Origin: Pochonia chlamydosporia 170
Lineage: Eukaryota; Ascomycota; Sordariomycetes; Hypocreales; Clavicipitaceae
DNA length: 64,000 bases
Assembly: GCF_001653235.2 (NCBI RefSeq)
Contig: NC_035791.1
Location: 930,001 to 994,000, forward strand
Direction of reading: 5' to 3'
The translations under genes were made by a program, and so were the position numbers. Position 1 is the stretch's first letter; every line of letters begins with the position of its first letter. This document shows, in pieces, positions 36,319 to 47,591 of this stretch. A model generated the notes under the pieces. The model ran no database searches. It was given only the letters and a program-made list of their open reading frames with translations, and had not been told where the DNA came from.

Positions 36319-38674
36319 CTACGCAAAATTCCTCCTCCTCCCACCCCTCGTACTCCGCTCCACATGCCCCTTAAGCACTTTTCTCGTCTCGACCAAACTC
36401 CTCTTCTGCTTACTCTTCGCTTTGCCCAGCGTCATGAGGAAGTTCTTCTTCCTTGCCTTCTCTCTGTTGCTGGTGCTCTTGCCCGCGGCCTCCTTCTTGC
36501 TCTTCTTGATGGCCTGCGTGGACTTGTGCTCCTCTCTATCGGGCTTGCCTTCCTTTGCGAGCGCAATCTTCTCCTCCTTGGTCAGCTTGCGCAGTTTGGC
36601 GGGTGCTTCGATGTTCTCGGCTGTTAGGCCGTCGTCTAGGGTGCCGTTTGTGTTGGCGGTGTTGTTGCGCTTGCGGCGGTGGCCAGAGGCGGCGGACTCG
36701 ATGGCCGCGGAGGCGCGGAGTTCTTGGAGTTTGGCGAGGTCGGCGGGTGTGAGGATGGTGGTCGTGGCGAGGAGTTGCATGCGTTGGAGTTGGGCGGCTG
36801 CGGATTCGGGGTCGTCTTCTGGGTTGGGTGTGTCGTCGTCGTGCTTTTGTTTCTTGGCTGCCGGGGCTTCTTCGTCGGAGTGGTCGACGTTGATCCAGTC
36901 GCCTGAGTCGCTGCTGTCTTCGGAGCCGACTTCCCACTCGTCTGAGTCGAAGCCGTCTGCTTCTTTGTCCTGTTCTTCATCGCTTTCGGGGGTTTCGGGG
37001 AGACCCTTTGCGAGTCGTTTCTTCTTGGTTTCCTCGTCCTTCCACTTGGCGAGGAGGTCGAGGCCCTCAATGCCGCCGACTGCTTCTTCACCGAACCTTT
37101 GCTGGTGTTGCAGGCCGCTCTTGAGGCCGATTGTGGCGTCCTTGCCTCTGTCCTTCTTTTGTAGTAGTTCTGCGCCGACTTCTCGGTACAGTGAGAGCAA
37201 GCCCTTGGCTGCCATCATGACGCCCTTGTCTTTACTCTTGCGGTATTGAACGAGATCTTGTAGTAATGTGTCTGTCATGGCTAGTGGTTGTCTGGCGCAG
37301 ATTTCGCGGATGGAGTTTAAACCGGCGGCTGCGACTTCTGAGGCGGCTGCTTCAGAGACGAACTCGTTTGCAATCTTTTGAATCAGAGGCTCGAGGACAT
37401 CCGGGGGCACCAGGTTATGGGTTCCTTGTGCCAGGGATGCTAGGATGGAAGTGACTGATTGTTGTCGAGGACTGAGATACTTGATGAACCACGAGTATAA
37501 TGCCACGACTGTCAGTTTGTGCAGACCAACCAGTCGCGTAACTAGTTGCAGGACCAGGATCTTGGAATCCAGCGACAGCTTGGACTTGGTGTTTTGAAGG
37601 TGCTTTGAGAAGAGTTGTTCGACAAACCCCTGCGGGTCATGTAGCAGATGGAGAGCCGAGAAGTTGAGCGGGTGAGGTTTGGCTTTTTTCTGTTGGTCGC
37701 GGCGCACCTTGTTAACCGCCTTCTCGTACGTCTTTTTCTGCTTCTTCGTCTTCTTATTGATGCCAATCTGATGCCTTATCTTGGACAAGTCAATCTCGTC
37801 ATCACTGCTATCGTCTTCCAGCTCTTCTCTTTCTTTATCTCCACCAAGGAAGAAGCGTGTCGCACCAATCACCACCTTTTCGTTGTCAGACAAGCACGCC
37901 TCCTTCATCACGTCGACGGGTTTGGAATCCGTCCAGATTTGTCGCTTCCACAGTTCGCGCGTCAACTTGATGGCCCAAATTGCCCTGGGCGACGATCGGT
38001 CTGCAGTGACCAAGTTGTATAGAACTGTTTGTACCGTTCGGTTCAGCGGGTGGTTTATCGCCTTGGAATTCGAGTTTCGCATATCGCTCAGAATTTTCTG
38101 AAATAACAGTTCGCGTAGTGTTTTACTCGGCGACGACACCAGGATTGGAAACAAGGTGGTCAGCAAGCTCGCTGAATCAATCACATCTTTGCGTCGAAGA
38201 AGCACCAGACTTCCCACAATTTTGTCTCTAAGATCAGGATGCAGCACGGTATGGTGTTCGTTGAGGATCAACTTCAAGTCGTCTGGGTATGTCTTTGTTT
38301 CCGCGGGGTAGCAATCGGCAACGTGAGCAATCAAGTCAATCATGTTGTGGAAAGATTCGATGGAGTCGGCCGTTCCGCCGGTCGGGTTCATGAGGAAGAT
38401 TTCGCGCTGGGATTCATATTGCTCCCATTGTTTGAGGAAGTCATCTTTGTACGATCTAGAAGTATCATGTTAGCCATTGTCTGGAGCTTGGGAGCAATTG
38501 GTATTTCCCATCACGCTGGACGACGTACTTTGGATCTCGACGAATTTTGTACTGCAAACTCGCGCTGCAAAATGAAAAAAATTAGTATGAGTGAGTGATT
38601 ATTTGGTATCAGAAAGCGACAACATACAAGTCCGCGTCGATCTTTTCCAGAGCTGCAACCTTTCTCTTCACCAT
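36319..38674 (-). CDS. SDA1: SDA1, ribosome biogenesis protein
   Basis: Three exons: 38674-38628, 38564-38529 and 38455-36319, giving 739 aa (yeast Sda1 is 767 aa). The start MVKRKVAALEKIDADF joins SLQYKIRRDPKSYKDDFLKQ and ESQREIFLMNPTG, the conserved N-terminus. Later blocks include HADLRD-type repeats near DLRDKIVGSLVLLRRKDVI, an acidic tract (residues about 255-265 and 500-550), and a very basic C-terminus ending RSTRGGRRRNFA. SDA1 is a nucleolar and nuclear factor needed for maturation and export of the 60S subunit and for passage through Start in yeast. Two short upstream exons are required; the long frame alone would begin inside the protein at MNPTG. Confidence 0.93.
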
Positions 38675-39228
38675 TGTGGCGGTATTTGCGTCGCAACGGC
38701 AAAGATATGCAGGCAGATGTTGGAGGCTGAGACTGCCAAAGTGCTGGTGGGGATGCAACTTTTCACATTTTCAAAATTTTGGTCTCCCATCTCCAGCTGA
38801 TAAGATAAGAACATCAAGGTGATGCCCCACCGCGGAAGCTAGGCCCAAAGTGTCGATATAGTGGATCCCCGACATTTAAAGTCCCCGACCGTTTGAAGTC
38901 CAGAACAAACAGATTCGCAATTCCCCTCTGGCGCAATCGCCGAGGTCTGCGATTCGGGCGAGACAGAGAAACAATCGAGGCGATACCGGAATTTACTCCG
39001 AGGGTTAGGTCAAATGTCCCCTCTTTCGTAAGGCCATATACCCCCCCTTTCACAAGTCCGTGCAACTCTGGACAGTTGGTTCCTTAACCTTAATTGCATC
39101 CTGCATGAGGCAAGCAACCAATGAGAATGGAATGAAACTTCGACAACTCAACTCGTTCGAAACCCGAGAGCATAGTCTTGGGCAACACTATACTGTACTG
39201 GTTAATTGGAAAGGATTCTGGTAACACA
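38675..39228. other. Divergent promoter region between SDA1 and the Zn2Cys6 gene
   Basis: No gene recognised in about 550 bp. Polypyrimidine and polypurine tracts are present. Confidence 0.5.
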
Positions 39229-40768
39229 ATGTCCAGTGTTCGCGCTGTCATTCGTCGCAGCCACCTCAAGTCCAAGACGGGATGCTTGAACTGCAAACGC
39301 CGTCGCGTCAAGTGTGACGAGTTCCAACCAACTTGGTACCATTATCTAAAGTCCCATTGCATAACCGTAGCACATGCTAACCTGGTATCAACAGTCGAAA
39401 GTGCCACAAGCTAGGAATCGAATGCAATTATCCCGTACAAGATGGCGCCTCAGAACCTCAGGCTCAGCCAGCCATTTTGTGGCCAACCCCCATCGAGCAA
39501 GCCTGCATCCTATGGAAGGAATCAGGTTGTTCACCATTCCCTACTCTATTTCGGCAAGAATCTCCCGGCTGGCATACCATGCCCTTGTCCAACTTGCGAT
39601 ATATATACCAAATGGCACTGATCGATACAATGCTCGACCTCAGCGGAACAAGGGAGATCGCGCTTTTGTGGGGAGAGATTAACATGTAAGCACTAACATA
39701 TTACACGACCACGATTGAGTCCTCTAGTTCCAAATGTGTAACCATATCTGGCAGCATCATCCAACTAGCAGTAAACTTCGACTTTGTCGCTAATACCCTT
39801 GCTGCCGTCTCGGCAGAGCGTCTCGCCGTGCGGACAAGATCCAGCGAGCCGGCAAGAGATGCAGCGCGGTATCGTAAGCTAGCACTCGAGGGGCTCGGGC
39901 AGGCAGTTGGATCCTTTTCCAAGGACAACTCAGACGCCATATTAGCGTCCTATCTATGCTGCCAATTTATAGTGCCCGAGTAGTAAGTACACCGTATACC
40001 TACAAACGCTTCACGCCACTAAAGTCCTGCCAGTCGTTCATTCATGGTTGTCACGAAAAGCGTATCAAAGGTAAATCGACTCACAGTACCCAAGGATAAT
40101 CTTTGCCAGCACTCTAACCGGAGTAGGTCGTGTCAGAAATGCAGCCATGGTCCGCACAATCTGTATTCGGCCGCATCTACGCCTATGAACTCATATCCGA
40201 CTCTCACCAGTCCTTTGTCACAGACTACAACAGCACTACCATGGCCATTGTCAACGCAATACTACCCCCGCCCAGCGTTGCCGATGTCCTCTTGCAAGGC
40301 ATGAATACGCTGAGTTGGCAGACCCCCTGTTTCCAAAACGACCCGCACTTCTCTGCGGCTATTCGGCAGCAACGGGACGCCATGCGCTTCGTCTACGAGC
40401 GACTTGGCGTTGAGACTATCCCTGCTACGACGCAGTACCGCCTTCTCTTCCCGTTCATGTCCTGGTTCAACAGGAACACGGGGTCTTCGTACGTCACTCT
40501 CAGTCAGAGAGATCCGCAGCTGCTCCTGTTTCTACTTAATCTGTTCTCGGTTGTGCTCGTTCTTGTGGTGGCGTTGCCTGCGACAGACACACCCTTTTTT
40601 GCTTCCTTTAGAGTGAGAGCTGTGCTGGATTTAGCACGAGCGCTAGAATTGGTACAGGAAGCTGTTTGTCAAGGCTGCAGCAGGATTCATTGTTACAGAC
40701 AGGTGGTGGAGTTTCCTCTAAATTGCGTGCGTTTGTATCAGCAGCATAGGAGGAAGAATAGCTCATGA
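39229..40768 (+). CDS. Zn2Cys6 transcription factor
   Basis: Five exons by frame and splice sites: 39229-39335, 39395-39685, 39728-39982, 40034-40070 and 40127-40768, giving 443 aa. The first intron splits the fourth Cys codon, and splicing gives a perfect binuclear cluster, C19-x2-C22-x6-C29-x6-C36-x2-C39-x6-C46, in KTGCLNCKRRRVKCDEF and CRKCHKLGIEC. The rest is helical with a hydrophobic segment near LLLFLLNLFSVVLVLVVALP, as in the fungal-specific regulatory region. An in-frame ATG at 39178 would add 17 residues. Exons 3-4 are less certain: the second intron is only 42 bp and the 37-nt fourth exon is weakly supported. Target genes are unknown; the neighbours are SDA1 and an NLR-like relic, so a cluster role is not evident. 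Confidence 0.8.
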
Positions 40769-41834
40769 GAGATGATACCAGGGGGTCCTGGTGAATGCAG
40801 CTTTACTTGAATTAAATGTTCTGCCTCGTCTGATGTGACCTAGGCTGTGCTTGTCGGAGATACCTGAAGCCTCGAATTAATTGTCGTTGCAATTACTATG
40901 CAGTATCTCAATTGGACAATCCTACGGATTGACGGTACACATCTTACATTGTCCTCGGAACAATTACCTCCGTATAAGAGTTGGTCATATTGCCTCCTAC
41001 ATGATTATATGCTGCGATGTATGCTCGTATATGCTCGTATATGCTCGTATATCTCGCTGTAGATGCACACATTTGAGTATACAATACGACATTCAGTATA
41101 CAACAGGACGCCAGACAATATGCGAATGTATTGCACGACAATAGATATATTGAAGGAGATCTTGTGATTAGGTTTCACATTCAAAAATCATGAAGGACGC
41201 AGCTCCTAAGCTGATCTTAGCGCCTACCCACAAGTCGGTCCACCAAGAAGACTGCCATGTTGTTGAGTATTGTTAATCCCGCTGCTCACCATCGGAAGGT
41301 CGAGACTCTGCCTTTGACTCAAGGGATCGTGATCCCGCGTGGTTATCAGACGTATGAACTGTGCAATGGCATTAGCCTCGATACAGCGACACAGATGGAC
41401 AAGGATTGTCATTGTAGGGGAGGGTTACTCTTATCAATATTGCAACGAAGTTCATTGAGCAGATTTTGTGTGGCATTGTTCAAATGACTGGCACGTATAG
41501 GATCATCACCCTTGACAGATTTGGCAGACTTTTTGAGTGTATCAACCAAGAAATCAAGCTTGGCCGAATCGCTTTGGTTCTTCTCGCTGCTTGGAGACTG
41601 GTTTTGAATGTGAGTAGATTTTTGGACGGGGCCTCTCAGAACGACACAGAGGAGGTCGCCACGACCAATCGCGGTCAATAACGCACAGAGAATACTGTTC
41701 CGTTGACGAGACTTATCGCAAAATTTCGTCGCTAAAATGAGCGAATGCCTCCTCTGCATGGCCTCCTAAGCCGCATCAGTTGGAGAACGCCACGGAGATT
41801 GAAGATCCTTCTTCAGTTCTTTGACCTCAGTTAA
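40769..41834. other. Intergenic with short tandem repeat
   Basis: Apart from a 10-bp repeat at 41021-41050, no feature. A 116-codon minus-strand ORF at 41409-41759 has no recognisable domain. Confidence 0.45.
41021..41050. repeat. Three perfect copies of a 10-bp unit
   Basis: ATGCTCGTAT is repeated three times head to tail. Too short to suggest a function. Confidence 0.9.
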
Positions 41835-42752
41835 CTCGAGAACGCAATCCAGCTCCTGTTTATACTCTGCAACGACCAAGATATCATTCGCAGGCAGATA
41901 GACGAGATGAGAGATTTGCTCAAGGACCACCGCGATGAACAATCCGACAATCTCAAAGACCTACGTGACATGCTCCACGAACAGCAGGATACCCAGAATA
42001 CAACGACAATTCAGCAACGCAACCAACTAGACTACATTGAAGCCATAATAGCCCGCCGTCATACCGACATTTAAAACCAACTAGACCGCATCGCAAACCT
42101 GTCAGCACACCAGCACGCTGCGCACGGAAGGCGGCTGATGGACATGCAAGACTCCATTGCCGCCGTGCTTCGCGCCTCCGACATCACGTAAACCTACTTA
42201 ACGACCGGCACGGGACGCTGACAAACGAGGTCCAGACACTGGCCGTGCGAGTCGAAGACGGTTTGACCGGCTCCAATCCACCCTCAACGAAGTCAGTGAA
42301 GCAGTTGCGTTACTTGTGGCCATTGATCGCCTACGCCTTGTTACCTACACCTTTTCTCTACCTCTCGCAATTGTTGTCTACACTCCCTCCTTCGCCTGTC
42401 ATCTGCAGCTTTGACCGGCATCATGGCGCTCGATCTCACACCATTCCGGCAGCGGTACGGTCAAGCCTCTATGGAATGGGAGGCGTCGCAGCAGGAGGCG
42501 TCGCAGCAGGAGGCGTCGCAGCAGGAGGCGTCGCGGCGGGAGGTGCTGGAAGTGCCGGAGCAGGGTTTCTCGGTCTTCCCCCCAGCCGTGCGCGTAATCC
42601 TGCCCTTCGAACCCCTCCTCAAAACTTGGAACATTGATACATTTGGTTCCGGCTACGGTACCGATGCCACCAGGCACACTCCTCCAGTGTCTGGAAAGTT
42701 TAATCACGACAGCAATCTTATCCTGCTAAAGGCAGACCGACCAGACGCATGA
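41835..42752 (+). pseudogene. Decayed coiled-coil protein gene, probably part of an NLR-like locus
   Basis: One frame reads as a charged coiled coil, for example IIRRQIDEMRDLLKDHRDEQ and QQRNQLDYIEAIIARRH, then TAA at 42072-42074. After it the same frame continues with NQLDRIANLSAHQ and LMDMQDSIAAVLRASDIT to a second TAA at 42189-42191. A further frame change leads to GTLTNEVQTLAVRVEDGLTG. The sequence then runs into a 15-bp repeat region. Coding character on both sides of two stops and a frameshift shows loss of function. Both stops could come from CAA by C to T at CpA, the preferred RIP context, which is inference. Confidence 0.6.
42481..42540 (+). repeat. Four 15-bp tandem units
   Basis: AGGCGTCGCAGCAGG occurs three times, followed by a fourth unit with two changes (CGGCGGG ending). 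In one frame it encodes Glu-Ala-Ser-Gln-Gln, in another Gly-Val-Ala-Ala-Gly, both open. Confidence 0.9.
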
Positions 42753-42838
42753 GATCTCTTTCTCGGGTGCCGCTAATGAGCCTGTTATGATTTTATTGTA
42801 GCACCGTTTGTTCTGCTCCACCCGTGCGGATTGGCTAG

Positions 42839-43795
42839 ATGGACACGAAGCAGTTCATCGAGTTTATTCAAAACGTTAGCGATCGGGGCTTTGCCGAAGC
42901 AGAGGTCACATTCACCGTCGAAGATGTGTATAAGACGCTAGATGAAAACCCGCATAAGGCCAGGGAGAAATCCAAGGCTCTTCAAGTTCAAAGGCAAGGC
43001 AGAGGAGGGAAGCGACGAACAAGTCGCTCTCATGACTTCATCTGGCAGAACCTTGGACCATGGGCAGCGCAATCTCAATCATCCATTGCCATCATTGAAG
43101 GCCCACAGCATTACAGAGGCTGGGTTGAAGAAATTGCGATTGAAACAACAGAGCTGGTCGAGAGGCAATTGATACCGGTGGCATGGTCGCTCAACGTCCT
43201 TCCAGAGCCGGGTGACGGCGAAAACCCAAGACGGTACACTGCACAGGATATTGTTGCTCAGTTCTGTCTGCAATTTGTCAGACAGAACCCGAGGAGGAAC
43301 ACACAGCCTATGCTTGAGAAATGTCTGGCAATGAGTAAGGCAGCAAGCACTGAACTTGAGTGGTTTGGGGTTCTCGCCTGGTGTATTGACGGGCTGGATG
43401 AAACCTATATTATCCTCGACGTTGACGCTATGGACAAGAGCGAATCCAGAGCTGTCTCATGGCCAGCATTATTTGAATCGATGTCGAAAGATCTTGCTAC
43501 GAGTACGGTGTGCTGCATCGTCAGAGTAATCCTTCTCACCTGCACCATAGATCATTCATTTGGAGATTTAGTAAGAACAAAAATTATCCAGCTTCCACGA
43601 GGTAACATAGCAACTTTCCGCGGAGTCCAAAAAAATTGTCGTCTGCCTTTTAAACCAAACTGCACCGAACGTTCTGCGAATGCATGGCTACAACATGTCA
43701 GGAGGTCAAGGGTACAGGAATTACAGTCTTCCGGTAGAACTGAGAGTAGCGAGGCCAGCGGAGACACACTGGATATGAGAAGGCCGAAAAGGTAA
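42839..43795 (+). CDS. STAND/NACHT-like ATPase fragment
   Basis: 318-codon ORF. The middle reads IAIIEGPQHYRGWVEEIA, in the place of a P-loop but without the GKS/T, then LIPVAWSLNVLPE, RYTAQDIVAQFCLQFVRQNP and CIDGLDETYIILDVD. The last resembles a Walker B aspartate-rich strand. Such blocks occur in fungal NLR-like proteins of the NACHT/STAND type, which act in non-self recognition. The ORF lacks a leucine-rich, ankyrin or WD repeat end and its C-terminal part loses similarity, so it is probably a truncated or degenerate remnant of a larger gene that included the coiled coil upstream. It ends 66 bp before the phosphorylase-domain gene. Family assignment is by pattern memory. Confidence 0.5.
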   Translation: MDTKQFIEFIQNVSDRGFAEAEVTFTVEDVYKTLDENPHKAREKSKALQVQRQGRGGKRRTSRSHDFIWQNLGPWAAQSQSSIAIIEGPQHYRGWVEEIAIETTELVERQLIPVAWSLNVLPEPGDGENPRRYTAQDIVAQFCLQFVRQNPRRNTQPMLEKCLAMSKAASTELEWFGVLAWCIDGLDETYIILDVDAMDKSESRAVSWPALFESMSKDLATSTVCCIVRVILLTCTIDHSFGDLVRTKIIQLPRGNIATFRGVQKNCRLPFKPNCTERSANAWLQHVRRSRVQELQSSGRTESSEASGDTLDMRRPKR

Positions 43796-43861
43796 TGTCT
43801 CCGGTATATTGCTGCGGCATAGACATCGTGTTAAATCATTGTCAATAGAACGGACGAAACC

Positions 43862-44857
43862 ATGTCAGCACCAATGGACCTCTGTCCCCCCGTATCAAGT
43901 TCGCTTCTTCGTCCGGCCAGCCGCTCCGCATTCAAGGTAGCCATCATCTGTGCTCTCCCCTTCGAGGCAGATGCTATTCGGGCCCTCTTCGACTGCGACT
44001 GGGACGAGGAAGGGACTGTATACGACAAAGCAGTGGGCGACCCAAATGCCTACTCCGCTGGTAGCGTTGGTCGCCACAGCGTTATCCTCGTCCATATGGC
44101 CAACATGGGCACGACAAGCGCTGCTGTGGCGGCTGCTAGCTGCCGATGTAGCTTCCCAAATATCCGTCTTGCCCTTGTTGTGGGAGTCTGTGGTGGCGTT
44201 CCTTTCCCTTCTAACGGACGGGAGATGATGCTCGGAGATGTTGTCGTCAGCGACGGTGTCATCCAATACGACCACGGTCGAAGGCTACCAAGCCAATTCT
44301 TGATAAAGGATACCCTTTCTGACTCCTTGGGTCGCCCTAACACCGAAGTGCGCGCATTGCTCTCCAAATTAAAAGGCCTTCACAGCCGCAGAAGGATGGA
44401 GAAGAAGCTTACTGAATACCTAGACGTGCTCCGTCGAGAGCCAGAATTAGCGGCATATCCCCCCAAAAATACCCCAGACAAGCTGTTCGAAGCTGTGTAT
44501 CATCATGTTTCTCAGGACATGTCCTGTGAACAGGCTGGATGCAATGGAGAATTGGTGGAACGCGATCGCGCGCAGCAAGACCATCGTCCCGCCGTTCATT
44601 TTGGGCTCATGGCATCTGCAAACTCGGTGATGAAGTCTGCACAAGATCGCGACGAGATTGCCACTGCTACTAAGGCGATTGCGTTTGAAATGGAAGGTGC
44701 AGGTGTATGGGACGTTTTTCCGTGCATCGTGATAAAAGGGGTCTGTGACTATGCGGATTCTCACAAGAACAAGGAGTGGCAGCGCTACGCAGCTGCTTCC
44801 GCTGCTTCATGTGCAAAAGCGTTCCTTGAATATTGGATCCCATTGCCTGATGTGTAA
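43862..44857 (+). CDS. Solo nucleoside phosphorylase (PNP/UDP) domain protein of the NLR effector type
   Basis: 331 aa, no intron needed. The domain begins at about residue 23 (FKVAIICALPFEADAIRALF) and contains VHMANMGTTSAAVAAASC, IRLALVVGVCGGVPFP, LGDVVVSDGVIQYDHG and, near the end, AFEMEGAGVWD and IKGVCDYADSHKNKEWQRYA. This is the phosphorylase-like domain that forms the N-terminus of many fungal NLRs, where it sits before NACHT and repeat domains; in bacteria and fungi related domains act on nucleosides in defence. Here it stands alone, next to decayed NLR-like sequence on the same strand. A GTAAGT overlaps the stop, so a spliced longer product cannot be excluded, but I find no repeat domain downstream. 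Confidence 0.82.
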   Translation: MSAPMDLCPPVSSSLLRPASRSAFKVAIICALPFEADAIRALFDCDWDEEGTVYDKAVGDPNAYSAGSVGRHSVILVHMANMGTTSAAVAAASCRCSFPNIRLALVVGVCGGVPFPSNGREMMLGDVVVSDGVIQYDHGRRLPSQFLIKDTLSDSLGRPNTEVRALLSKLKGLHSRRRMEKKLTEYLDVLRREPELAAYPPKNTPDKLFEAVYHHVSQDMSCEQAGCNGELVERDRAQQDHRPAVHFGLMASANSVMKSAQDRDEIATATKAIAFEMEGAGVWDVFPCIVIKGVCDYADSHKNKEWQRYAAASAASCAKAFLEYWIPLPDV

Positions 44858-45821
44858 GTTGAGTTTGTCGGTGATGACAACTCTGAGGGCAATTGGACTT
44901 TTGGGGCTTCGGGAGGGCATTTTGAACCAGATGTAGTGGCGTAAGTGTCCCGGCATGGCAGCATTGAACGAGATATTATGCTCACGGAACAAAAGTACAA
45001 CATACGGTTCCAAGTATCACGCATACTTGCATTGTTTGATGAATATCAGAGTATTCAAGCGCATTTCATCGGTGTTTCTGACGGGAGTTGGTGAAGTTTT
45101 AACGGAGCCCTTAGTCACCTGATGGTGATGGTCCGATAACTCCAAACCATGATTGTGATGAATTAGTGTAGACATGGCAGAATCAGTCGCTCAAATACTT
45201 TATGTGGGAGACAGAAAGTAGTAACGGGACATGAGAGGTCATAAGGAAACCTTAAAGACATGAAACCAAACTCGCTACATTGCAATGGTGGCCTACGTTG
45301 TATTTCGCTCCACCATTTGGCGTCAACTTTCTAATTCTTTCCGACGAATGAATTACTGATTATCGCCGTAGCTTAGAAGCGGATAAAGTCATGAAATTAT
45401 TATCAGAGTCTGATTTAGATGGCTAGTAGTGCATCAACCGTGTACATAAAACTTGAAACCCACCCGTCTGCGAAGTTGCGGATTCTCTTGGAAGCCAAGG
45501 TGCTTCCAGCCACATCTCAGCCTTGGATAGACAAGTTGTGCCCAACCATACCAGTACATGTATATGTACTAGTAATGTCAGGGATCAAGTATGCCCATAT
45601 GCGGTTACACTTGATGCACAAGTGTACTGTACCAACCAGCCGCACGCCTGAATTCCAAGCCCCAAGTCACCAGACAGCTTGCATGAGCCGACGTGAGAAC
45701 TTCACTCAAGCAATTGACATCCACTGATCATTTCGCTAGCTCATTCTCTCTCATGCCGGCCTGGTGAAATATAGGTCATTTGCTCTTCCGCTATTACACC
45801 TTGAAGCTATACTCCGCCGTA
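44858..45821. other. Intergenic, no gene recognised
   Basis: A 102-codon ORF at 45419-45727 has no recognisable features. Nothing else seen. Confidence 0.5.
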
Positions 45822-47046
45822 ATGCAGCCAGTGACGAAAGACGATGGTGGCGCCGTAGCGGCTGCTCATAAACATCACACCGCTGATGATTTTAAGCATT
45901 CCAACCTCGTGCCGCCATCAAATACCGACAAAGACTGGAAAACACTGGAACGTGTCCTCGGCCGGCGCCGACATCAGCATCGGCAAACAGATGGCACCTC
46001 CAGCTCTATAGGCCCAGCTTCAACATATTCTACTCGAGATAGGGCTCGCTTGGAACAAAAGTCAGATGGTCCCATGATAAGGCCACGAAGCAAGACGTAT
46101 CTTACTGCTACCGTATTGCACAGCGGATCATATAGCGACTCATCGATGCCCACGACCATCTCAAAAGACACTACCCAGGGAATCGAAGCCAAGAATAGGT
46201 GTCTTCTTGCAACATTTTGTACTAAAACGAAACTGTTCAATCCACCACTACACAACTCTCCAGTGATTCCGGACGCCGCTCGTGGGGATTCATCTCGACG
46301 ATCAACGGTTGCGGAAAAGTCTGACTTTGACTCTGGCGCAGAAGGCAGTGCCTCACTTGGTGCTGATGCATCGAACATTGTATGGGGAAACGCTTCTCAC
46401 AGCTCAGCTCTTGGAAGAACCGATCACGGGGATGACGAAGATGTCAAAGACATGACTAGCGATGACACCTTAGACGCTATCATAAAAAAGGGGGAACATC
46501 TGAAGAGGGAGATGATAGCCGATATATCACGTCAGAGAAAGCAAGCCCGTCTTGCTCGGCACCAGGATCGTGAGTTCTATACCATCGAGTTATCTCCCTT
46601 TAGAACCTGGTATACTAAAATCCATTCTGTTTCAAGGCAACAAGCTCATTCGCCGCTTGCAGAATCTGGAGAATATCGAGAGAAATCTCGAGAGACATCT
46701 GTTCGACGCACACTCCGTCGAAGCTGCAAATGCTACGACAGCTACAGCTTCGGCACTTGGCTTATTTGATACGCATGTATCAGCCGCTCCTCGATTCCGG
46801 ATTCCTCCTCGCCATATGTCAGACGAAACTCGGCGAAAGCTAGATGCATTTTTGCTTACCGCTCCGGTCCAATCGATTACGCAGCAGAGCCATGGACTCC
46901 CATCTTCTCGGCTCTCCAGAAAACCTCGACATCAGATTATTAACCACGAGAGAAACGCGAGATTAACCAACCTACAAAAACGAGTCAATACAGGCTCGAG
47001 TACACAAGGCAACAATGGCGATGACATTGAAGCGAATTATCGCTGA
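45822..47046 (+). CDS. Uncharacterised fungal protein with C-terminal coiled coil
   Basis: Two exons, 45822-46569 and 46637-47046, give 385 aa; a start at 45780 would add 14. The N-terminal two thirds are Ser/Thr-rich, charged and probably disordered. The intron (donor GTGAGT at 46570, acceptor TTTCAAG ending 46636) joins KQARLARHQD to NKLIRRLQNLENIERNLER, a likely coiled coil. Near 325-350 lies RFRIPPRHMSDETRRKLDAF. Without splicing the frame continues into a non-protein-like tail, so the intron is favoured though its AAG acceptor is not the strongest. Function unknown. Confidence 0.6.
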
Positions 47047-47591
47047 AGACTTATCGATCCTAAGTGGACACTGGCAGTTTCAGACTACAGTGGAGGAATC
47101 AAAAACATCCAGAATGGCAGAACATATGTAGCGCCTAGACTACCTCGCGCTCAAAGTACTGGCAACAATATCCGCGTGCTGTGGTATAACAGCATTGGCT
47201 GTGACATGGCACTCTAACGCGTCTTTGGCCAGCCGAGATAGGATGGCTCCCCCACGGAAAGGCAAATGTTGGCGAACTTGGCACCTCCAATGTCTGCTCA
47301 CGGTGATTCTTAACCTGGATTTCTTGTCAGAAGCAGGAATAGAAGTGGAACTCTTCTTCTATTACTGGACTTTTGACCTTGACTTATCAGAGTCGTGCTT
47401 GTCAGTTTCTCTTGGCACTTTTGAATCAAATTCTCTCCGGGCAGATAGTGGCGAAACTCGCTGAATTATTAGATATGCAAGCAATTACAATCTCATATGC
47501 TATTCCATGCCCCCAAAAAACTCGCTCAATTAACCCCATGCGCCAATTTGCCACTCATCCGCACACATGACTGTATCCTCGATATGTTAAA
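47047..47591. other. Intergenic between convergent genes
   Basis: No gene recognised. Probably the two 3' regions. Confidence 0.5.

Noticed and set aside
36422..37249. 275-codon ORF opposite SDA1
   Set aside because: Mirror of the acidic and basic codon-biased SDA1 C-terminal region; Ser/Leu-rich shadow frame.
41409..41759. 116-codon minus-strand ORF
   Set aside because: No family pattern recognised, and it is antisense to the nearby decayed locus. Could be coding, but support is too thin.
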